Shown here in pieces: positions 48,890-60,670 of a DNA stretch of 64,000 nucleotides (positions are counted from its first letter, which is position 1; every line of letters starts with the position of its first letter). A program made the position numbers and the translations under genes. A model generated the notes under the pieces. The model worked only from the letters and a program-made list of their open reading frames with translations, ran no database searches and was not told the DNA's origin. Location of the stretch: the NCBI GenBank assembly GCA_026874595.1, contig CM049322.1:24029400-24093399 (forward strand), given 5' to 3'. This stretch comes from Sipunculus nudus (taxonomy: Eukaryota > Annelida > Sipuncula > Golfingiida > Sipunculidae).

Positions 48890-49500
48890 TGGGTATATAC
48901 TACCATTCAGATGATAAAATTTCCTTTTACGAATCTCTTCCCAGTCAGCTGAGCGTCATGACCCATGGGTCACTTGTTTTGTCAACAAATAATTATTATT
49001 GTTATTTTTAGAACAATCCTAACATTACAATACACTAAATCAACACAATTTGCAGTATTTAAGACAGAACAATAATAAAAATATACATCACCAGAGTCCG
49101 GATCCGAGGCTTTGATTCCTGGATACCACAAATGTCTCAGTCCAACAAGAGTCTTTTAGCACAAATAATCCACGTGATCAGTTCAAGTAAATCTTCCCGG
49201 TGAAAGGCCAATTAAATCTCGAAGACAATCTGTTGTAATTCAGAAGTTCAGTTCAGGTAAAATCCCAAAGACAAACTGACGACAATCTATATAAAATCTG
49301 TATAAAGTCCATAGAATATCTGTAACTATGCAATTATCGATGTAGATCCCAAGACTGACGAGAAAGTCGCACCCTTTTGTGTCCGCTGATATTTTCCTTC
49401 TACTCGGCAAACACAGCCCCTATTTATAGCCTTTTTCCCCGAAGTCCAGAAGCTTCTAGTCCGAAACATTCCAAAGAACAAACTCGAATCATTTAGACTA
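48890..49500 (-). repeat. LTR- or promoter-like interspersed repeat
   Basis: On the minus strand a TATAAATAG box near 49420 follows a GC-balanced stretch, and about 250 bases on the sequence joins the family shared with 195-415. It ends in gtgacccatgggtcatgacg then ctcagctgactgg. This looks like the promoter part of a retroelement terminal repeat, but no partner repeat or primer site was found. Confidence 0.4.
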
Positions 49501-49784
49501 CAACGAACACGCTGTCTTTACACTCTGCGTGTAACCAGAGTTCAACAAGTGCGGTTCCCATAGCAACGCACAGGGCTGGCGCCTAACACGAATCAGAACG
49601 CGAGGCACATGTCAAGCCATGCTAATTCCTGCGCATAATAAACAGATACATATAGCAAACGTACTTGGTCATTCGAGACCTAATGGTATGTGATAAGTTC
49701 CACGATATTCGCTTCTAAATTTCTTTTCATGAGGTTATTCAGAGCTGATCACAGAATCAGTGAGATCAATGAGAATTCTGGAGC

Positions 49785-49892
49785 AGTGAGTTGTATCAGT
49801 CATATATTAAATACCAGTGAGTCGTATCCGTCATGTGTTTAATACCAGTGAATTGTATCAGTCACGTTTTAATGCCAGTGAGGTGTGTCAAA
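49785..49892. repeat. ~31-bp tandem repeat, about 3.5 units
   Basis: The unit is ccagtgagttgtatcagtca followed by tgtgtttaata, with base changes between copies. Confidence 0.7.
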
Positions 49893-50180
49893 CATTTACG
49901 TTTCCGTAGTTTAACGGATCCTGTCAGTCATTCTCTGTGCGTGTGTGCGAAGATCATGCGACTTGTATCGATGGATTTACATGTCTGATGCCTTGATCCT
50001 TGAAGTGTGCATAATCCGTCACAGTGGCCCATAAATTAAAAATTATATGGCCAAGGAATGTGTGCTTTCCCTGATGTGACCATAATAGGTGGCATGTTAA
50101 AGAATATTTTGCAAATGGTGTATCATGACAACTGAGGTTTTAACTTATTTTTTCTGACATGCTTATTTAATTTATCTTAC

Positions 50181-50294
50181 CGGTGATGCGTCCTCGAGCA
50201 GACGGCGGTCTGTCCGTGGTAACCAGGACAATGGAGGGCGGCGTGTCCGTGCTCAGTGGAATATTCACAAGCTCTGTCTGCTTTAAGGGGGACT
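50181..50294 (-). CDS. Exon 2, 114 bp, Pro/Thr-rich linker (paralogue of exon 3)
   Basis: The minus strand shows an acceptor gtgtgcag|AGTCC at 50294 and a strong donor CACCG|GTAAGATA at 50181/50180. The exon is 114 bp with phase 1 at both ends, so it can be skipped or repeated without changing frame. It encodes 38 residues with the motifs QTELVNIPLS and DRPPSARGRITG, rich in Pro, Thr and Ser, and probably an extended linker. The acceptor lies directly against a (TG)n tract. The same length, phases and motif order recur in the exon at 43869-43982, so the two are duplicates. I do not recognise the domain. Confidence 0.6.
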
Positions 50295-50339
<45 letters not shown>

Positions 50340-50340
50340 A
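50295..50340. repeat. (CA)n-(TA)n microsatellite at an exon border
   Basis: About 16 CA units followed by atatatata. On the minus strand this is a (TG)n tract immediately before the exon 2 acceptor. Confidence 0.9.
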
Positions 50341-50350
50341 ATAGTGGTAC

Positions 50351-50694
50351 TTAGGCAAAAAAAAATTAAAGGTTTGGTTCTCAGGCACCGCCCGCATCAA
50401 TTTTAAACCCCCGCATCAAAAATTTTTATTTTGATTTTCAATAGAAACTTATCAATTTTGAGCTGCATCCGCTCGGACATTTCTTTCAAGAAGATAAAAT
50501 CATACAATTTCCTTTATTATGTAGTGCTTTTACTTATTTAGCCAAATAAATATGTTATTATCATGCTTTTCCCTTATAATTTGACATTTTTATCGAAACA
50601 TACCAAAAAAATAAAATAAAAAAAAACCGCCCGCCCGCATTGATTTTCTGAAAAAAGTGCCTGAGAACCATACCTTTTTTTTATTTTGGCCTTA
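50351..50694. mobile_element. MITE-like inverted-repeat element, about 344 bp
   Basis: Left arm ttaggcaaaa...aaaggtttggttctcaggcac; right arm gtgcctgagaaccatacctt...ggcctta. Both arms are followed inward by cccgcatcaa or its inverse. The interior is AT-rich. No target duplication could be fixed. Confidence 0.6.
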
Positions 50695-50769
50695 GTCATC
50701 ATATTTTGCAAAAAACTGATGGCAGGATCTCAGTGGCTAACCAGAGCATTTCTATTTTATGTAGAAAGA

Positions 50770-50975
50770 ACTAAATTAAGTTTTTTCCCAGGCATTTTTT
50801 ACTAATTAATTTCATACCACATGCTCAGAGCGTGTGACATTCTTCAGATGATGTAGCCTAATACAGTACTAGTATTAGGCTATTAGGCTACTTCATCTGT
50901 AGAGTGCCACACGCTCTGAGCATGTGGTACAAAACTAATTATTAATTAATTGCCTGGAAAAAACTTGATTTAGTG
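50770..50975. mobile_element. Nearly complete palindrome (foldback MITE), about 205 bp
   Basis: The arms actaaattaagttttttccc... and ...ggaaaaaacttgatttagtg pair over about 95 bp, including accacatgctcagagcgtgt and its complement; the centre is near 50870-50880. It is followed by a (TA)n run at 50988-51035. Confidence 0.75.
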
Positions 50976-50983
50976 TATTCTTC

Positions 50984-50987
<4 letters not shown>

Positions 50988-51035
<48 letters not shown>
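50988..51035. repeat. (TA)n microsatellite
   Basis: Uninterrupted atatatat run next to the palindromic element. Confidence 0.9.
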
Positions 51036-51039
<4 letters not shown>

Positions 51040-54000
51040 TAAAGAGAACATTATAATGAAAAAAAAAACAAGAACCTGTTTTTTTTTTCAAGTATATGTC
51101 GTACTTCTGCTCAAGAGAAGTTGTTTAATGTGCGAGGTCAGATTTCTTTATGAATATTAATATTAAATTTATCATCGAGGGGGAATAAATTATATAAAGA
51201 AAAATTGCGTTACAAAACACGTGTTACCTTCCTTCCTTTTTGACTTTTTCCTTTTTTCTTTTACCTGACGACGGACTGAAAAACACGGTAAACGACTTTA
51301 ATCTTCCAGTTGATCGATTGTATTATATCATCATGTGTATTTTAATCACCAGGATTCAAAATTACGATTCTTTTGTTTTAAGGTATAGAATACATAATGG
51401 TCGTCCATCAAAGAAATCAAATATCGTATCAAACAGGTCAGTCCTTAAACGGTGCATTAAAGAGAGTGATTCACGTCATAAAAGTGAGTCATTAAACGGT
51501 GCAATAAAGACAGTGATTTACATAATACAAGTCATTCATTAAACGGTGCCATAAAGACAGTGATTCACTTAATACAAGTCATTCATTAAACGGTGCCATA
51601 AAGACAGTGATCCACTTAATACAAGTCATTCATTAAACGGTGCCAGAAAGACAGTGATTCACTTAATACAAGTCATTCATTAAACGGCGCCATAAAGTCA
51701 GTAATTTACATAATACAAGTCATTCATTAAACGGTGCCATAAAGTCAGTAATTTACATAATAGAAGTCATTCATTAAACGGTGTCATAAAGACAGTAATT
51801 TACATAATACAAGTCATTCATTAAACGGTGTCATAAAGACAGTGATTTACATAATACAAGTCAGTCATTAAACGGTGTCATAAAGACAGTGATTTACATA
51901 ATACAAGTCATTCATTAAACGGTGTCATAAAGACAGTGATTTACATAATACAAGTCATTCATTAAACGGTGTCATAAAGACAGTGATTTACATAATACAA
52001 GTCATTCATTGAAAGGTGTCATAAAGACAGTGATTTACATAATACAAGTCAGTCATTAAACGGTGTCATAAAGACAGTGATTTACAAAATACAAGTCAGT
52101 CATTAAACGGAGTCATAAAGACAGTGATTTACATAATACAAGTCAGTCATTTAACGGTGTCATAAAGACAGTGATTTACATCATACAAGTCAGTCATTAA
52201 ACGCTGTCATAAAGACAGTGATTTACATAATACAAGTCAGTCATTAAACGGTGTCATAAAAACAGTGATTTACATAATACAAGTCAGTCATCAACCAGTG
52301 TCATAAAGACAGTGATTTACATAATACAAGTCTGTCATTAAACGGTGTTATAAAGACAGCGATTTACGTCTTACGTAATTAAACAGTGGCATAAAGACAG
52401 TAATTTACATCATACAAGTCTGTCATTAAACAGTGTCATAAAGACAGTGATTTACGTCATACAAGCCAGTCCGTAAACGGTGTCATAAAGACAGTGATTT
52501 ACATAATACAAGTTTGTCTTTAAACGGTGTAATAAAAACAGCAATTTACATCATACAATTCAGTCATTGATCGGTGCCATAAAGACAGTGATTTACGTCA
52601 TACAAGTAAGTCATCAAACAATGTCGTAAAGACAGCGATTTACATTATACAAGTCAATCATTAAATGGTGTCATAAAGACAGTGATTTACATCATACAAG
52701 CCAATCATTAAACGGTGTCAAAAAGAGAATGATTTATATCATACAAGTCTGTCATTAAACAGTGTCATAAAGACAACGATTTCCATCATAAAAGCCAGTC
52801 CTTAAACGGTGTCATAAAGACAGTGATTTACAAAATACAAGTCAGTCATTAAACGGAGTCATAAAGACAGTGATTTACATAATACAAGTCAGTCATTTAA
52901 CGGTGTCATAAAGACAGTGATTTACATCATACAAGTCAGTCATTAAACGCTGTCATAAAGACAGTGATTTACATAATACAAGTCAGTCATTAAACGGTGT
53001 CATAAAAACAGTGATTTACATAATACAAGTCAGTCATCAACCAGTGTCATAAAGACAGTGATTTATATAATACAAGTCTGTCATTAAACGGTGTTATAAA
53101 GACAGCGATTTACGTCTTACGTAATTAAACAGTGGCATAAAGACAGTAATTTACATCATACAAGTCTGTCATTAAACAGTGTCATAAAGACAGTGATTTA
53201 CGTCATACAAGCCAGTCCGTAAACGGTGTCATAAAGACAGTGATTTACATAATACAAGTTTGTCTTTAAACGGTGTAATAAAAACAGCAATTTACATCAT
53301 ACAATTCAGTCATTGATCGGTGCCATAAAGACAGTGATTTACGTCATACAAGTAAGTCATCAAACAATGTCGTAAAGACAGCGATTTACATTATACAAGT
53401 CAATCATTAAATGGTGTCATAAAGACAGTGATTTACATCATACAAGCCAATCATTAAACGGTGTCAAAAAGAGAATGATTTATATCATACAAGTCTGTCA
53501 TTAAACAGTGTCATAAAGACAACGATTTCCATCATAAAAGCCAGTCCTTAAACGGTGTCATAAAGACAGTGCTTTACATCATACAAGTTTGTCTTTAAAC
53601 GGTGTAATAAAAACAGCAATTTACATCATACAATTCAGTCATTGATCGGTGCCATAAAGACAGTGATTTACGTCATACAAGTAAGTCATCAAACAATGTC
53701 GTAAAGACAGCGATTTACATTATACAAGTCAATCATTAAATGGTGTCATAAAGACAGTGATTTACATCATACAAGCCAATCATTAAACGGTGTCAAAAAG
53801 AGAATGATTTATATCATACAAGTCTGTCATTAAACAGTGTCATAAAGACAACGATTTCCATCATAAAAGCCAGTCCTTAAACGGTGTCATAAAGACAGTG
53901 CTTTACATCATACAAGTTTGTCTTTAAACGGTGTAATAAAAACAGCAATTTACATCATACAATTCTGTCATTAAACGGTGCCATAAAAACAGTGATTTCC

Positions 54001-56591
54001 ATAATACAAGTCTGTCGTTAAACGATGTCATAAAGACAGTGATTTACATCATAAAATTCCAGTCATTAAACGGTGTCATTAAGACAGCGATTTACATTAT
54101 ACAAGTTAATCATTAAACAGTGTCATAAAGACAGCGATTTACATCCTCAAAGCTAATCATTAAACGGTGTCAAAAAGAGAGTGATTTACATCATACAAGT
54201 CAGTCATCAACCAGTGTCATAAAGACAGTGATTTACATAAAACAAGTCTGTCATTAAACGGTGTTATAAAGACAGCGATTTACATCTTACGAGTCAGTAA
54301 TTAAACGGTGTCATAAAGACAGCGATTTACGTCATACAAGTCTGTCATTAAACGGTGTCATAAAGACAGCGATTGACATTTTACAAGCCAGTCCTTAAAA
54401 AGTGTCAGAAAGACAGTGATTTACATTAAACAAGCCAGTCCTTAAACGGTGTCATAAAGACAGTGATTTACGTCATAAAAGTCAGTCATCAAACAGTGTC
54501 ATAAAGACAGCGAATTACATTGTACAAGTCAGTCATAAAACGGTGTCACAAAGACAGCCATTTACATCATACAAGCCAATCATTAAACGGTGTCATAAAG
54601 AGAGTGATTAATATCATACAAGTCTGTCATTAAACGGTGTCATAAAGACAGCGATTTACCTCATACAAATCTGTCATTAAAAGGTTCCGTAAAGACAGTG
54701 ATTTATGTCATACAAGTCAGTCCTCAAACGGTGTCATAAAGACAGTGATTTACATTATACAAGCCAGTCATTAAACGGTGTCACAAAGACAGTGATTTAC
54801 ATTATACAAGTCATTCATTAAACAGTGTCATAAAGACAGCGATTTACATCATACAAGCCAGTCATTAAACGGTGTCATAAAGACAGTGATTTACATCATA
54901 CAAGTCTGTTATTAAACGGTGCCATGTAGACAGTGATTTACATGATACAAGTCATTCATTAAATGGTGTCATAAGGACAGTGATTTACATCATACAAGTC
55001 AGTCATCAACCAGTGTCATAAAGACAGTGATTTACATAATACAAGTCAATCATTAACCGGTGTCATAAAGACAGCGATTTACATCATACAAGCCAGTCAT
55101 TAAACGGTGTCATAAAGAGAGTGATTTACATCATACAAGTCTATCATTAAAAGTTTCCGTAAAGACAGAGATTTACGTCATACAGGTCAGTCCTCAAACG
55201 GTTTCCATACAGAGAGTGATTTACATCATACAAGTCTGTCATTACACGGTGTCATCATGACAGTGATTTGCTTCATACAAGACAGTCATTAAACGGTGTC
55301 ATAAAGACAGCGATTTACATCATACAAATCTGTCATTAAAGGGTTCCGTAAAAACAGTGATTTACGTCATACAAGTCATTCCTCAAACGATGTCATAAAG
55401 ACAGTGAATTACATTATACGAGCCATTCATTAAACGGTGTCATAAACACAATGATTAACATTCAACAAATCAGTCATTAAACGGTGCCATAAAGACAGTG
55501 ATTTTCGTCATTAAAGTCAGTCATCAAACAGTGTCATAAAGACAGCGATTTACATTGTACAAGTCAGTCATTAAACGGTGTCATAAAGACAGCGATTTAC
55601 ATTGTACAAGTCAATCATTAATCAGTGTCATAAAGACAGCGATTTACATCATACAAGCCAATCATTAAACGGTGTCATAAAGAGAGTGATTTACATCATA
55701 CAAGTCTGTCATTAAACAGTGTCATTAAGACAGGGATTTCCATCATACAAGCCAGTCCTTAAACGGTGTCATAAAGACAGTGATTTATAAATATCATACA
55801 AGTCTGTCATTAAACGGTGTCATAAAGACAGCGATTTACATCATACAAATCTGTCATTAAAAGGTTCCGTAAAGACAGTGATTTATGCCATACCAGTCAG
55901 TCCTCAAAGGGTGTCATAAAGACAGTGATTTACATTATACAAGCCAATCATTAAAAGGTTCGGCAAAGACAGCGATTTACGTCATACAAGTCTGTCATTA
56001 AAAGGCTCCGTAAAAACAGTGATCTGCGTAATTCAAGTCAGTCCTCAAATGGTGTCATAAAGACAGTGATTTACGTCACATAAGTCTGTCATTAAACAAT
56101 GTCATAAAGACAGCGATTTACATTATACAAGTCAATCATAAACATTGTCATAAAGACAGCCATTTACATCACACAAGCCAATCATTAAACGGTGTCATAA
56201 AGAGAGTGATTTATATCATACAAGTCTGTCATTAAACGGTGTCATAAAGACAGCGATTTACATCATACAAATCTGTCATTAAAAGGTTCCGTAAAGACAT
56301 TGATTTATGCCATACAAGTCAGTCCTCAAACGGTGTCATAAAGACAGTGATTTACATTATACAAGCCAGTCATTAAACGGTGTCATAAACACAGTGATTT
56401 ACATTCAACAAATCAGTCATTAAACGGTGCCATAAAGACAGTGATTTACGTCATAAAAGTCAGTCATCAAACGGTGTCATAAAAACAGCGAATTACATTA
56501 TACAAGTCAATCATCAACAGTAACATAAAGACAGCCATTTACATCATACAAGCCAGTCATTAAACGGTGTCATAAAGAGAGTGATTTACAT

Positions 56592-58992
56592 GGTAATTGT
56601 GCAAAATAACGGACCCATATTTCTCTCTCTCACAAATAAGTGTGACCTCATTTCACTGATTTTTTTTTTTTTGCATGATAAAGTTTACGATCCGGCGCAT
56701 CTAATGATATCATATTTTTGTATGTTATTTATATATTTTTTTTGCTACAAACTGTCGAAAAAGTGTAGTTTGCTGAAAATACCCAAAATGACGTCGTTTC
56801 AAAGACATTCTGAGCCGACGTCATTAATCCACAGTAATATACATATATACCATGTTAAACATTTAGATGATGTCTTATAAAATTTACAGTCAATATATAA
56901 TATTACCCATTTATGTTTATACTTTTTTTACCTCTTTTTATCCACATTTCACTTGATGTACGTTCAAGGTGACGACGCCCTGCCGCCAGAACGTAAACAA
57001 ATGTTGAGTGTCACGTGACAAGTCATGCACTTAAAATCAAGAGAGACACGGGAGAAACATGTTGGTCCGCATTATTTTACAACATATTTTGTTATACTAA
57101 CATAATAATATCCTTATTTTTAATAAAATAATTATAAAGGGTTACAACATTTATTAGTTATAATTAATGACATAATTAAGGTGTGATCTCTTTTTTATAA
57201 ACTGTGTGACCACATATAGTAGTTAGAAATAGTAAAAAAAAGGTGGTGTGACCACATTTAAATATATTCTTACATCATCATATCTCTTATTTTTTTCTAA
57301 ATTTAATCCTGAATTTTTTTCAAACAAAGGCCATATTTTTTACCAATAAAAAAAGTGTGACCACCTTTTATTTGACCAGCCATATAAGTTTGTATAATAT
57401 AAATAATATTTTAAAATCTGGTCACATATGGTGTGACCACATTTTTAAAAAATAAATTTTGCCAAAAATAAGTTGTGACCACATTTTACTTGACCAGCCA
57501 TATAAGTTTGTATTATATATAGAATATTATAAAATGTGGTCACATATGGTGAAATATCACATTTTTCACCAAAGAATATTGACTAAAATAAGGTGTGACC
57601 ACATTTTATTTGACCAGCCTAATAAGTTTGTATTATATATATAATATTATAAACTGTTGTCACAAATGGTGTGACCACATTTTTCACAATAAATATTGAT
57701 AAAAATAAGGTGTGACCACATTTTATTTGACCAGCCATATAAGTTTGTATTATATATAGAATATTATAACATGTGGTCACATAAGATGTGACCACATTTT
57801 TTACCAATAAATATTAACAAAAATAAGGTGTGACCACATTTTATTTGACCAGCCATATAAGTTTGTATTATATATATATATATATATTTAATATATTATA
57901 AAATGTGGTCACATGGTGTGACCTCATTTTTTTACAAAAAATATTCACCAAAGAATATTAACAAAAATAAGGTGTGACCACATTTTATTTGACCAGCCTT
58001 ATAAGTTTGTATTTTATATATAATATTATAAAATGTTGTCACATATGGTGTGACCACATTTTTCACAATAAATATTGACAAAAATAAGGTGTGACCACAT
58101 TTTATTTGACCAGCCATATAAGTTTGTATTATATATATAATATTATAAAATGTTTTCACATATGGTGTGACCACATTTTTTACAATAAATATAAACAAAA
58201 ATTAGGTGTGACCACATTTTATTTGACCAGCCATATAAGTTTGTATTATATATATAATATTATAAAATGTGGTCACATATTGATGATATGCCCAACATGG
58301 TCCCGTGTTTCTCCCGCGTACGTCTCGATTTTAAGGGCTACCGGTCTGTTACTCGTGGGGAGGGGATGTTCCCATCTGATTGTCCTTACATAAAGTAGTC
58401 TAACAGGACAAAAAAAAATAAATAAAATAAATGACATGTCTAAAATGAAGTCTTTATACTCTGTCCACAAAAATGACTGTTTATTACACAATTTATATTA
58501 ATTTGACATATAAAACGTACATAGAGGCAAAGCTGAATAGAGCAAGAGTTAACGTGATCAGTCGAATACACTTACAGACGACAGTTGCATGTTTATGTTT
58601 TTGGCGGCACGAAGTCGTCAAATTTATTAAATCTTGGGAAATATGGATATTTAGAGGTAAAATTGTCTCTCTATCTATGCATAAAAAGATATATTGACTG
58701 TAAATTTTGTTAGAAATCATCCTTTTGTTTAACATGGTATGCACGTACAGTACTGTGGATTCATGACGTCGGCTGAGAACGTCTTTGACACGACGTCAAT
58801 TTGGGTATTTTAAGCAAAAATCCCTTTTTCGACAGTTTGTAGCAAAATATATTAATATCTAACATACAAAAATATTGTATCATTAGATGCGCCGGATCTT
58901 CAACTTTTACATGAAACAGTTTTTTCATTGAAATGTGGTCACACTTTTTTGTGAGACCATGTAAGATGGGTCCGTTATTTTGCACGATTACC
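56592..58992. mobile_element. Foldback-type DNA transposon, 2,401 bp, inserted in the 47-bp satellite
   Basis: The ends are GGTAATTGTGCAAAATAACG and its inverted partner ...GATTACC, with terminal inverted repeats of about 305 bp (56592-56898 and 58690-58992). Both arms keep similar translations because they are copies of each other. It is flanked by atttacat at 56584-56591 and 58993-59000. The satellite monomer contains this octamer, but its phase on the right restarts exactly 8 bases back, which is what an 8-bp target duplication would give. A second, broken inverted stretch (near 57030-57065 and 58284-58336) suggests the arms were once longer. No transposase is present. An 8-bp duplication would allow hAT, Merlin or P types, and I cannot choose among them. 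Confidence 0.8.
57290..58275. repeat. Internal array of eight ~118-bp repeats in the foldback element
   Basis: The landmark TGTGACCACATTTTATTTGA recurs near 57355, 57473, 57593, 57711, 57829, 57971, 58090 and 58208. The one longer unit (about 142 bp) is explained by a TA expansion. Most units contain a palindrome: AATGTGGTCACA, a 5-base loop, then TGTGACCACATT. Short minus-strand frames here merely repeat with the unit. Confidence 0.85.
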
Positions 58993-60670
58993 ATTTACAT
59001 CATACAAGTCTGTCATTAAACAGTGTCATAAAGACAGCGATTTCCATCATGCAAGCCAGTCCTTAAACGGTGTCATAAAGACAGTGATTTATATCATACA
59101 AGTCTGTCATTAAAAGGTACCGTAAAGACAGTGGTTTGCGTAATACAAGTCAGTCCTCAAACGGTGTCATAAAGACAGTGATTAACATTATACAAGTCTG
59201 TCATTAAACGTTGTCATAAAGATAGTTATTTACGTCATACAAGTCAGTCATCAAACAGTGTCATCAAGACAGTGATTTACATCATACAAGTGTCTTTAAA
59301 CGGTGTTATAAAAACAGCAATTTACATCATACAATTCTGTCATTAAACGGTGTCATAAAGACAGTGATTTCCATAATACAAGTCTGTCGTTAAACGATGT
59401 TATAAAGACAGCGATTAACATTAAAAAATTCAGTCATTAAACGGTGTCATAAGAACAGCAATTAACATCATACAAGTCTGTCATTAAACGGTGTCATAAA
59501 GACCGTGATTCACATCATATAAGTCTGTCATTAAAATGTTCCGTGAAGACAGTGATCTGCGTAATACAAGTCAGTCCTCAAACGGTGTCATAAATACAGT
59601 GATTTACCAAATACAAGTCAGTCCTCAAACGGTGTAATAAAGACAGTGATTTACATAATACAAGTCAGTCATTAAACGGTGTCATAAAGACAGTGATTTT
59701 CATCATACAAGTCTGTCCTTAAACGGTGTCATAAAGAGAGTGATTTATATCATACAAGTCTGTCATTTAAAGGTTCGGTAAAGACAGCGATTTACGTCAT
59801 ACAAGTCTGTCATTAAAAGGTTCCGTAAAGACAGTGATCTGCGTAATACAAGTCAGTCTTCAAACGGTGTCATAAATACAGTGATTTACCAAATACAATT
59901 CAGTCCTCAAACGGTGTCATAAAGACAGTGATTTACATTAAACAAGCCAGTCCTTAAACGGTGTCATAAAGACAGTGATTTATATCATACAAGTCTGTCA
60001 TCAAACGGTTCCATAAAGACAGCGATTTACATTATACAAGCCAGTCATTAAACGGTGTCATAAAGACAGTGATTTATATCATACAAGTCTGTCATCAAAC
60101 GGTTCCATAAAGACAGCGATTTACATATGACAAGTCTGTCATTAAACGGTGCCATAAAGACAGTGATTTACATCATACAAGTCTGTCATTAAACAGTGCT
60201 ATAAAGACAGTGATTTACGTCATACAAGTCAGTCATCAAACGGTGCCATAAAGACAGCGATTTACTTCATACAAGTCTGTCATTAAACGGTGCTATAAAG
60301 ACCGGGATTTACTTCATACAATCAGTCATCAAACGGTTTCATAAAGACAGCGATTTACATATTACAAGTCTGTCATTAAACGGTGCCATAAAGACAGTGA
60401 TTTACATCATACAAGCCTGTCATTAAAGATGCCATAAAGACAGCGATTTACATCATACAAGCCAGTCATTAAACGATGCCATAAAGACAGCGATTTACAT
60501 TATGCAAGTCAGTCATTAAACGGTGTCATAAAGACATTAATATATTTTTATTAATATCATTAATATATTATTTATGGTGAATGTAGTTATCTCTAACACG
60601 AGCATATGATAACGTGGATTCGAAGGAATTACACCAGGTACAGAACATAATTATAATTAAGAGTACTGAC

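Larger units (their letters stand above)
43983..50180 (-). other. Intron 2 of the PAN-domain gene model
   Basis: About 6.2 kb. It begins GTAAGATA on the minus strand and contains a TA microsatellite, a hAT-like MITE, a tRNA-type SINE head, a possible plus-strand promoter near 45.15 kb, a 338-bp tandem array and a promoter-like interspersed repeat. No further copy of the 114-bp exon was found. Confidence 0.45.
51437..60536. repeat. 47-bp minisatellite array, about 140 units
   Basis: The unit reads gtcattcattaaacggtgtc followed by ataaagacag and tgatttacataatacaa, with many point variants. The array is about 6.7 kb once the 2.4-kb transposon at 56592-58992 is removed. Larger blocks are duplicated inside it: a segment containing the gtttgtcttt variant recurs at 52512 and 53258 (746 bp apart), then at 53587 and 53916 (329 bp apart, exactly 7 units). 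The array fills most of intron 1 of the PAN-domain gene model. Confidence 0.95.

Noticed and set aside
57619-58198. Minus-strand frames with VKNVVTPYVTT repeats in the foldback element
   Set aside because: They follow the 118-bp internal repeat and have no transposase motifs.
51437-60536. CRISPR-like repeat array
   Set aside because: The repeats are contiguous satellites without unique spacers, in eukaryotic DNA. The same applies to the other arrays.
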